Shown here: one piece after another, positions 12,458-21,660 of the stretch
How positions within the stretch are numbered: the stretch's first letter is position 1
How the letters are laid out: each line of letters starts with the position of its first letter
Source of the DNA: Perkinsus marinus ATCC 50983
Lineage: Eukaryota > Perkinsozoa > Perkinsida > Perkinsidae
Direction: 5' to 3'
DNA length: 64,000 bases
Assembly (NCBI RefSeq): GCF_000006405.1
Contig: NW_003202153.1
Coordinates: forward strand, 127,530 to 191,529
Notes under the pieces: generated by a model
What the model was told of the DNA's origin: nothing
Databases searched by the model: none
Seen by the model: the letters and a program-made list of their open reading frames with translations, nothing else
Program-made: the position numbers and the translations under genes

Positions 12458-12840
12458 TGCAAGTGTTAATTACCTAATACTTGCATGATGCTTCTTATCA
12501 ATTTCTCATTCCGAAGGGGCGGAGTTTGAGTAAATCAAATCGGAGGGATCTTGCTGCAAGATATGGGCCCCCCTCGAGTTCTCAAAACTTGGCCCGCTAG
12601 TAAGGATAGACTCTCCCCGCCCGCCCCGCTAGCTTGTGTCCACGGCACAAGCACTCACGACATAGACACCACCGATGACAGATCAATCGAAAGACATAAG
12701 AATCACCACCATGTAGAAAAGATAAGAAAACGCAATGCAGACAGTCAGAACGGAGAAGGGCATTGTTCTTCTCAGCACTTCGTGCTTTCCAAAACCACTA
12801 CCGAGGCTATTTTGACGGCGATAGTACCTCACGAAATTTG

Positions 12841-13070
12841 ATTTCTCAGCGCATTCGAGCTCATGATTACCAGTGGTCAATTAGTAGTGCGTCAGATAAC
12901 TACTGCCTTTGAGTTACGTATCTCACGACCTAACCGCAAACCGGATCCTTGAAGGCTTCGAGCATGTTGATATCTCAGAGCATTCGAACTCACGATTGCC
13001 AATGGTCAACTAATAGTGTCTCAGATAACTGCCTTTGAGTTACGTGTTTCACTATCTAACCACGAACTCT
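12841..13070. repeat. Tandem direct repeat, two units of about 105 bp
   Basis: The units 12841-12945 and 12970-13070 align throughout, sharing CATTCGARCTCAYGATT, GTCAGATAACT and GCCTTTGAGTTACGT with scattered substitutions and one 3-bp gap. Nothing in them suggests coding. Confidence 0.75.
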
Positions 13071-13146
13071 CCTATCCTGGACTTGGTCGAATTCAGTGAT
13101 TATCTCTGTGAGATAATATGCAACTAATTATCGATAATTAACTTGA

Positions 13147-13715
13147 TTATTGAACGAAACACATCATTTGTTTTGACAATTCACACATGTACTGCGATAG
13201 GGCAGTAAATCTGAATTCACAGTCTGGGCTTACTGGGTGTACTGCCCCCAGGACCTCCGGCAAATAGCTCTCAAGCAAAGTTGCGACGTACCGCCTCCAC
13301 GCGAGGCTCGCGCCGCGAGCCTGGTTGGCTTCTCTACGACGTAAAGCCTCCGGACGTCTTTCGAACCGCGCCATTTGAGCGCGCATCTCCTCGTTAGTCC
13401 CCTGAAACGGAGTCATCCCTTGTATGGTCATGGGGCGAACAACGGGCTCCGGTGTTACAGGGGTCCTGCACGAGACACGTGGTATACTTCTGCCGTTCCT
13501 TGGAAACGATGGAACATGCTCAGCAAGTACGTCTCCTCATTCACTTTAGCAAGCCGCGTGACCTTGCTACTCCGACGAATTCCAGCCACACGTTCTTCTT
13601 CCGCCAGTACTTCCTCCACAGTGTCGAAGGAGGTGCATTTCACCCCAGGGCAACTCCGGAAGTCGCAGCGATCCTGCTCTTCGACCGAGACTACCGGAGT
13701 ATCCGGGGGGACCAC
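13147..13715 (-). CDS. Two adjacent unrecognised open frames
   Basis: The open frames 13455-13715 and 13147-13431 on the - strand have ordinary amino-acid composition: charged, with an Arg-rich stretch RFERRPEALRRREANQARGA. They lie at the edge of a repeat-rich block and oppose the direction of all neighbouring genes. They may be one gene with an intron or part of a mobile element. No domain is recognised and no function is proposed. Confidence 0.3.
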
Positions 13716-13959
13716 AACCTCCCTAACACAGTCGAGAAGTAGGTCGGCCTGAAAAATATAATATGAATCATCAAATCTTCACTAGAGCTCACCTGGCTTC
13801 GGGAAAGGCCTTCCCATCTTCGACCATAGCCATCCAATTCACTAGTTTTTTGTCTTGTCCATCACTGCCGAGTCGGCAGTGCCGACCCCCGCTCCACCAC
13901 GGACGCCTCCGGATGAGCCCGTGAGACCATCTCGGTCAAAGCTCTTCTACATTACAAGG

Positions 13960-14180
13960 ATTACGTTAAAGCTCTTCTACAACTTGTAGAAGAGCTTTAA
14001 GTTTAAGCTTTAAGCTTTTACGTTTAGGTGCGTAAGGCGGTTTAGGTGCATTCGTTATGAAATCACTTGCCGTTAGGTGCAAGGCACCCAACTAGGTGCG
14101 CCTAAACGTAAGGTGCACCTTAACTTAAGGTGCACCTTACGTTTAGGCTTACTTAAGGTCCTTAAGGCGCCTTAGGTCAG
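13960..14180. repeat. Cluster of palindromes and short inverted repeats
   Basis: Near 13970-14000 the sequence AAAGCTCTTCTAC is followed within five bases by its reverse complement, giving a strong hairpin. Near 14103-14146 a palindrome of more than 40 bp is built from GTAAGGTGCACCTTA twice in mirror order. Many short GGTGC/GCACC and TTAAG elements fill the rest. No coding potential is seen. Confidence 0.75.
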
Positions 14181-15167
14181 AAACCCTTGTGAAATGGGCC
14201 CCAGGAACGGCGCATCAAACCTGATATGCAGGTTTTGAAGTGTCTGATACGAGCGTGCGCGTACACTATTGTACACGATGGCAATTAGAGAATAATATTG
14301 TACGTGCAATACTTAGGGGAAATCTCTCACTCTAAATACACACCGGATCGGCAGTAACGGCGTATGTATACATACCTCTAATACATAACCAGAAATGCTG
14401 AATATCGCCTAAGAACTCATCTTAGGCCGCTCGGCAGTGAATGACATTAAATAGCTCCTTAGGAGAGCTTTTCTCATCAGGAGCTTGAAATTCTTGTTGG
14501 ATTCTGCAATATTAAGCAGCTTGGCTTCGGGGTGATCGGCTGCGATGGCGAGCTGGGGCCGTATGCGGATCCTGATTCATGAATCTGAGTCCATGATTCA
14601 ACTCACGCTCTGATCCTGATTCAGGATTCAAGTCACACCTTGATTCGAGAGAACTGATTCAGATTCATTGCTCAGGAGAAAGAGTCGAGATTTCTGAGTA
14701 TGAGTACTTGAGACAGAGTCAGATTACGTAATCATGAGCAAGATCCTTGATCCTTGATTTTAATCAGCCGCTGAATCCGATTCCTGATCCTTAATCACGA
14801 TTCAAGATTCAAATCTATACTCAATGGCCGATTCAGAGTTTTTGGTACTGAGTCAGAGTATTTCATCAACTCGAGATTAAATACTCAGAGTTGGGATTTT
14901 TACTCGTGTTTCGAGATTAATTCTCAGGAGTCGAGATTCTTTTACTCAACCTCAAAGCTGCTCAGATTCAAGATCGCAATCTCACCTTGAGCATGATCCG
15001 GGATCATACTCATGATGCACAAGCTCACAGTTTAACACGGGGATTAATTTTGATTCTGTACCGGGGGTCCGGACCCCCGGTACCAAACCCTGATTCTGAT
15101 TCTCGACCTTGATTCACGACTGCAGCGCGCACCACGGTAGACCTTCTCAGCTCCTTGCGAGTAGGTT

Positions 15168-15296
15168 CTTAGAATGACCGTACCGGGGGATAGAACCTCG
15201 GCTTCGACCAAGTGAAAGCATATCCTTAACCAGTTGAGCTACGAGACTATACGATACAAGACAGTGCAAGGAGGTATAGCGCACGTAGTACATACA
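15168..15296 (-). repeat. tRNA-derived repeat (SINE-like), unit 1
   Basis: On the - strand this carries TAGCTCAACTGG, a perfect polymerase III A box, about 35 bases before GGTTCTATCCC, a near-consensus B box. It is followed by a tail with GTATAG and TACTACGTGCGC that unit 2 also has. The cloverleaf is imperfect, so it is not called as a tRNA gene. Confidence 0.6.
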
Positions 15297-15310
15297 GGGT
15301 ATGAGTATGA

Positions 15311-15430
15311 CACTGCCCGGGAATAGAACCCCGGCTTCGAGCACATGATAGTATCACCTTAACCAGTTCAGCTATGAGATCATACGACACAAAACGGTGT
15401 ATGGAGGTATAGCGCATGTAGTACATGCAA
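15311..15430 (-). repeat. tRNA-derived repeat (SINE-like), unit 2
   Basis: A diverged direct copy of unit 1, with A-box-like TAGCTGAACTGG and B-box-like GGTTCTATTCC on the - strand and the same flanking tail. A CCGGG/CCCGG T-stem is preserved. Confidence 0.6.
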
Positions 15431-16555
15431 CCACACGGTGTGAACTACGCATTCCTCAATTCAATTAATTGTTCATAAAAACAATAAATGCCCTTCGTCG
15501 ATCCTCTTGAGGGATTGTCCGATAACGACACCCGATCACGCTACCGGTTCTCAAAGGAAGCTCTAGAAGCTCTAGAAGGAAGCTCTAGCGCTGAGCTTCC
15601 TCTTAGAACTTCTGAGTTAGAAACCCAGAGTTAGTTGATTCCGAGTGAACATATTGAAAAGTTTGAAGTACGGATGTGTACAAGTGCGACAAAAGATCTT
15701 CTTCCGAAATTTTATCAATGCTGTAACGTAACGGGAAATGTGCATGCATTCGAGGCGAATCTACCAGGTTCTACCCTCGTAGAGTGACGTTTTCTTCTTT
15801 TCTTGAAATTGTCACTTTCGGTTGTGGGGCGTAGCGACTATAATCTTCGTCTTGTCAAAAATGTCTGATTCAAACTCTGATTCCCTGATTCTCGAAAATA
15901 CTCAGATTCAATGGAATCACCCCAAAAATCAGCCTCATGAGCAAGGCATATTGAGTAAGAGTATTAATCAGCCAAAAAATCAACTTTAGATTCTCGAATC
16001 AGCTCAGAGATCCACATGTCCTCGCGATGATCCTGATTTCTCGCTCCAGAGTAAAAAATCAGTGAATCAGGGGTTATTATTCACCATCTGATTTTTTCAT
16101 CTGAGTAAATACTCTGACTCACCTGTTGCATCAGGATCCGCATACGGCCCCTGATCGATTACGTCTCACATTAAACAAAAGCTACTGAAGATACATGGTA
16201 CCGACTAGAAGGCATTAGGAGAGGTTCTGGATCTCGGCGAGCCTGCGAGGTTGCCGCTTAGCTATGTGGACTGCATCAACATCATAGGCCAGCACAACGG
16301 AGGCGAGACATTCGCCGGGCGAACTTCGCCCGCAGTGACCACAAGCCCGAACTACTAAAATTATACGTGGAATCTGGGGGCAAGTTCTGGCTCGTCACTA
16401 GCCAGTGTGTCAACGGCGCACCTGTGGCTAGAGCGCTGGTTGTCAACGACAACTTGTCATCATATATGAGAGAATATGATTCCGAGAAACACGAGAGGCT
16501 CCTCGAGATGACGCCTCTCGACAGTTGCATGACAATTCACGTGTCCGACACGTGA

Positions 16556-18443
16556 GTTGTCGTGGAACGGTCAATATGAAGCTGCCAACTTCTGAATGTA
16601 TTGGGCATCTATTTAACCCCAGCATTATATCCAATCATTTATCATGACTAACGACCACTCGCCTTTTGTGTCGACTAGTTCAGGGGATCATGCGAACAGT
16701 ATTCTTGTCGATGTTGTGTTGTTCTGTCACTAATCACGGTGGATGCGATTTCTATTAGTGTGATGTCAAATTCATCTAGTTATGATTATGGAAAATCCGA
16801 GGCCACCAACGGTACCATCCTGGGGGCTCAGCTGAACTGATGGAGTCGTCATCAACCTACTCCATCGGGTACATCTGCGTCGGAAGATGCTCCACATTTT
16901 GGGTCAACTCCATGACGCTGGGCAAGCTTCCGAGTTCATTCTCATTTTTTGGAGGCCGTGGATGTAGTCTGTGTAGTCTATGAAGGAGACAGCTTCGCAG
17001 TCACGCACATGTGTATGCGTGCACCTCATTAGCTATACGGTGGTTCCCCTTGCCTCTCTCTTTCCCTCTCCTCTTCTCATGTCAACTCGACATTATTGAG
17101 TTCAGATATTGATGCTCGACCAGTCTGTGCGGCAGAGAGCGTCACCTTTTTGTACATGCGTACAGACTTTCTCCTTGTGCTCGCGTACAAGTGTGAGCAT
17201 AGGATACATTCCGTACTATTGATCTTGAGAATTGAGCGTTACTAGCTCCTAAGTCCGTAGCCATCTTGGCTCAAGGTCTCAGTGTACGTTTGGGTCGCAT
17301 CTCTCCAGCTAATGTCGGGTCGTGTTGACACAAGGGAACGACAGGAGGCACCGGACATCAACAAGAGACACATCACGTCACAGGACAACCACAGTGGATG
17401 GGTAGTGCCTAGCTCGGGTCTCATCATTATACGTCATCATTACCACTTTAGAGTCTCACAATCACTCGTCGAGTTGAACGAGCGCTATGGTGGAAGCCTC
17501 GCGGGATGCCGTTATTGGACTTTCCATTGGACTTGATCAACTGTTGATCATCAACACAAGAGTACAATTTGAGCCAAGATGGCTACCGACCTGTTTGGAT
17601 ACCGACCATGTGAATTGTGTTCTGCACTAGTCTTTTCCATATCACGGGTGTCTCAGACAACTTGCGCAGTTGCTGATAGAGTACATCTTTCTCGAACTGT
17701 CTGCCATTATTGTCACAAAAGGCCCACTCGCTATGTCCTCCGTAGCAGCTACGGCGTAGCTGAGATCTCGCCTTATCCGGATAAACTCATCGATATCTTG
17801 AGCCGCAAGCCCACTCATACGACGTATGTTCTAAAACTCACATCCATTATCTCCAGAAGAATATCTATGAACTCACCATTTCGTTTTTTGGATCCTTTCC
17901 CTTCCTTTCCCAATGCAAAGTGGCCATCCACATCGCCACATTGTGGGGTCCCGTCGGGACCGTCCCGATTAGATCATGTAACCGCCCCGGCCGTGTGGAA
18001 GAACCAGCTCTGCACCAGTTCAGTGGAACTCCATCGTCAAGCTTCTCGAATATACGTATGGATCGTATTTGATCCATACGGATATTCAACACGGTATCCA
18101 CCCTCAATGCTGCCCAAAGTTTGGATCCCAAACACTTCACCATCCTATCCTCATCCACGGCATACATAGGATGATGACGGTAGTTGCGACATCGCTTCTC
18201 ACAGTGCAGAGTGACAGGCTGGGTGCAAAATCGTCAGATACCGCAGTACTCGGTACGAAGTACTCGGCCGAGATCAGCCGAGAACACGGTCTTGGCTGAG
18301 ACCGGTCCCTGACCTTTGCGGAGACTAGAGCCTTCGTTCAAAAGGCGTTAGTCGGCATGTGTCCGCTGGAGAAATCTGCATGCCGCGAAAATGTTTATAC
18401 GCTGATTTGGCATGAGCGACCCGGACAGTCCGTCGCGGACTGT
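16556..18443. other. Stretch without a confident gene
   Basis: No gene is supported. GTAGCCATCTTGGCTCAA near 17258-17275 recurs as its reverse complement at 17569-17586, framing about 330 bp. On the - strand, 17865-18167 is an open frame of ordinary composition (DRMVKCLGSKLWAALRVDTV) that might be an exon, but it opposes all neighbours and no domain is recognised. Confidence 0.4.
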
Positions 18444-18543
18444 NNNNNNNNNNNNNNNNNNNNNNNNNNNNNNNNNNNNNNNNNNNNNNNNNNNNNNNNN
18501 NNNNNNNNNNNNNNNNNNNNNNNNNNNNNNNNNNNNNNNNNNN
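18444..18543. other. Assembly gap (100 N)
   Basis: Exactly 100 consecutive N, the usual placeholder for a gap of unknown size. The flanking sequences cannot be assumed contiguous. Confidence 1.
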
Positions 18544-20821
18544 GAGACATCACAACAGCAGAAAAGACCCCGGCAGGCACGACTGGGTTCGGCGGCGAGT
18601 TCGGGTAATAGCGGACTGGGTGATTGAGGAGGTCGGGAGGAGGGGTTCTCTCGAGGGTGGCAGAAGCAGTGAGAGTGACTCATTCGGGTGGGGGTATGAT
18701 CCTACAGCATTCGCAGATCCATTTGATATTTTATTCGAATTTTTAATAATTGAAGTAGACCAGCAATTTCAGTTAATGCATTGAAACCAGCCGGTAAAAA
18801 GTTGAAAAGAAGAGCATGTTCTCAATAAAAGGGGGTAAATTACCAATGATTCGGGCTAAAATCAAATCGATCTGGAAGAGGTGTAGTTGGCTGTACAGGG
18901 ACCCGGCCGATACCTTCGGGGCATCTTCCGACCCCTGGGCAGGCTCCTGGGCCTCAGGCAGTTCGATGTAGAATCCATTGGGTGATGGGAGTAACATATC
19001 GAGTGAGGGCTCTCTCGAAGATGCAAGCGGAAGCTCTCGCGGTGGTATTGGGGAGAGTCATTTCCAGAGTGTTGATGGAGGTCTTAACAATAATGCAGGT
19101 GAATACAGAACCGGGGGAGACGTGAGCGAACGGAGGGGGTCATTCGCAGATGCTCATGCTGACCTCGGGTCAGGAGATGATGGGGATAGACTGAGTCTTC
19201 GTGGTGATATTATTCAATTATTTATTACCCCTTTTAGCTGGTATCCGGTTTGCATGTTTAACGCTGTCACGTTGTGTCGGTGGGTTGAGTTGTGAAGTGT
19301 CCGGATGGCGTTTCGTTGTTGGGTTCCTTTCCACTATATGTCGTATGTAAAGGCCTTAGACGTCGGAACTGGACTGCGGGGGGGCTATGGCAGGATTGCT
19401 CATCCTGGGGAAACTGTGGAGAGCTCCTCTCGGCGTAGTAAGCTTAGGGGCGGTAGCGGGTCACCAGCGGGCACGTTGAGATTGGTTGAGACGCCACATC
19501 ATCCCAAGGGCAAAGCTGGTTGGGCAGGCCATAACCGCTTTTGCGGAGGCCCCAAGGGACAGCATCATGAAGGGAGGTGAGGGGAGCAATGGAGCCGCGC
19601 TGTGTGGACATTGAGGGTTTCAGTGATGGCCCAGGGCACTCGGACAGGGTTTCATCGATAGCCGGGAGCCTTGAGGGGGACTATGCTGATGATGAGGGGA
19701 AGGGCTCACGAAGGGGATCCTCGGCTCAGTCAACAGCCTCTGGTAGCTGGAGTCTGATGTCGGAGGGTCTGCCTAGCAGCAAGCCTGGAGAGGTATTTCG
19801 TGGCGCGTGACGATCCCAAGGGAATCCTGTGTCCACTTTCAGCATGCAACCTCCTGTTCTATCGCGTGCTCTGCAAGCTCACTCAATCGTGTGGCCCAGG
19901 AGCCTAGCATTCCTCAAGCTATGGCCGTATCGACCTCCCTTCGAATTGCCTGGGGGGCCATGACCTGTACCTGTCCGGAGTGCACCCAGGCGGTGGCGGA
20001 CTCGGTACTTGAGGCTTACACTCAGAGGGAGACGTGGACACCAGGAAGGGCAGTGGAAGTGGGCAGGAGGATGAGCTCGATGGTAGGGTGTCCATGAATA
20101 GAGTATTCGAACCGCTGTTTTCACTATCAGCCCGTGCACCACAGTCTACATGGGCGGCCATCGTTACCAAGTGGAAGAGTTGTTAACTCGTGTGTTCCCT
20201 CCAGTGAGGGAGTTTTCGATGCGCATACGAGGCACCCGTATAGGCTGAGGCTCGTTGGTGACATGTCTAGGGCATTTCGAGATGAGCTCCAGTATGGTGG
20301 ATGTAGACGAGGAGGCGCCTGCCAGTTCAGTCACGATAGATCACACGCTGAAGTATTAGCATGTTTTCCATGGTTGAAATTTCTATGTCGTTCTGCAGGG
20401 CCTACGTGAAATGCATAAGTCGCAGATTTGCCCCAGAGGGCGAGATTGCTACTGTGGGGATCAGTGCCTTTATAGTCACACTCAAGTGGAGAGCGCTGAT
20501 GCACAGTCTTGGTTAGTTGAAGGGCCCTTGGATGAGTAGGGCCGGGCTGGAGCTCGTGGGGGTAGGGGTCCTGGTAGGTACTCCAGGGAGCGTCATTTGG
20601 TGCATCAGTCGAGAATGACCACGGACCTTTTCACTGAGCTCCTAAGGAAACACTCCGACTATGGAGGTAGGAATGGGAGGCGTATGGCTCCAACGCTGCT
20701 GCTGCTGCTGAAGTCGAGGAGTGCACCGCGCTCACCAGGCCACTATGGGAGTGTCAGAAGTGAGTGGGCTTTGGTTAGGTTTGGAATGAGCCCTGCCACA
20801 GGTGTTGGAGGATATGATTAG
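18544..20821 (+). CDS. Probable CCCH zinc-finger, Gly/Arg/Ser-rich protein (5' end lost in gap)
   Basis: A string of + strand exons. 18544-18627 reads ETSQQQKRPRQARLG. Exons near 18640-18740, 18990-19099, 19420-19574 and 19600-19790 are Ser/Gly-rich. Near 20199-20356 a frame contains FRDELQYGGCRRGGACQFSH with the spacing C-x5-C-x3-H. After an intron ending in TGCAG at about 20399, the next exon has KSQICPRGRDCYCGDQCLYS then H, again C-rich with a terminal Cys-x3-His. The end (about 20537-20821) is RG-rich. CCCH fingers with RG tails normally bind RNA, so an mRNA-binding role is inferred. The intron starting at 19793 carries the 16-mer repeat described in the findings. Exon joins are not secure. 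Confidence 0.4.
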
Positions 20822-21660
20822 TAGACTTCGTTTGGCTGAGTACTTGGTTTGAAGGGCGTCCCTGCTTGTATGTTAACTTCCAATTTCGTGGCGCGCGAAG
20901 GTGTCACTCGTTGACATCATCGTGTGGCGCCTATTGTAGTCGATGATTACTCATGTCGTGCATTATTGGCTGACCAAATTGCCCATGGTGTAATTTTACC
21001 ATGGAACGTGGTTTACTTGAATAATTTCAAGTCATCTAGAGGTCTCGGGTTCAATCCCGGCATCATGCATTATCGGTTATTATTTGGTGGATGACTTCTT
21101 ATATCATCATCGATCCCAGCACTTGTCGCTGTCTTCTCTCTATATGTATTGTATCAACCCTTTGCTATGCTACTTCATACGGGGAATAATTGTTTTCGTT
21201 CCTCTGGCTAACTCGATAGGGATGTTGGAAAATTTCGTCAATACGGCAAGCGTAAATACCCAGGTTCTTTCAAGAACAGCTCGACATTCTTTCTTGCTAC
21301 GACGAGCACTATGATTGTATCATTCGTTGGCCTGACTGTATAGCATGCCCTCCGACTCAGGGGCCCTTGAATATGACATTGATGCGTGGATGGTTGTATT
21401 TCGTACCACACAAAGTCACCTTTCTTATTGATGTCACTCTTACCCAGTGCCGAGCTCAGGTGCTTACCCAGTGCTGAACTCAGAACTTACGATAAGCAAT
21501 ATAATAAACGTTGTATATGTTTTTCGCCCTTCGGCCGTCTCCTTGTGATTACTTTGGTCGCCGGTCTTTGCTTTATCGAGCTATTGTGTCTCACGAGTTG
21601 CCCTCTTGGGTTGAGTTTGGGCCCTCTGTGAATCTTGCTCTCGAGTGTGTGTGACTCAGG
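20822..21660. other. Intergenic stretch with short repeats
   Basis: No gene is seen. It contains the 16-mer ATTTCGTGGCGCGCGA at 20883-20898. A polymerase III B-box-like GGTTCAATCCC lies near 21050, without a good tRNA fold. A two-unit 24-bp tandem repeat begins near 21433 (ACCCAGTGCYGARCTCAG). Confidence 0.5.

Larger units (their letters stand above)
14556..16150. mobile_element. TIR element, family T1, copy 1 (1595 bp)
   Basis: The ends are inverted repeats: GGGCCGTATGCGGATCC at 14556 and its reverse complement ending at 16150, continuing about 4 bases inward. CTG flanks both sides (14553-14555 and 16151-16153), a likely 3-bp target-site duplication. The interior is rich in GATTCA/TGAATC-type degenerate repeats and encodes no recognisable transposase, so it is probably non-autonomous. 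It contains a 26-bp perfect palindrome (15058-15083) and two tRNA-derived repeat units. A second copy with the same ends lies at 23751-25006. Confidence 0.8.
14490..16555 (+). pseudogene. Unrecognised open frame, interrupted by a TIR element, probably decayed
   Basis: Coding-like sequence occurs on both sides of the TIR element at 14556-16150. On the left, 14490-14555 reads ELEILVGFCNIKQLGFGV and onward. On the right, 16195-16315 and 16333-16555 encode ordinary protein sequence (including KPELLKLYVESGGKFWLV) ending at TGA 16553-16555. A 17-bp perfect palindrome at 16316-16332 separates two pieces that are otherwise in the same frame. The family is not recognised. Because the reading frame is disturbed at several points this is probably not a working gene. 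Confidence 0.4.

Noticed and set aside
14556-16150. CRISPR-like array
   Set aside because: The short GATTCA/GATC repeats are degenerate, overlapping and palindromic, without unique spacers of constant length.
17579-18169. 196-aa open frame on the + strand
   Set aside because: Low-complexity, His/Ser/Pro-heavy composition typical of a shadow frame; the opposite strand reads more like protein, but is itself unsupported.
21040-21075. tRNA gene suggested by GGTTCAATCCC
   Set aside because: No matching T-stem, D-arm or acceptor could be drawn.
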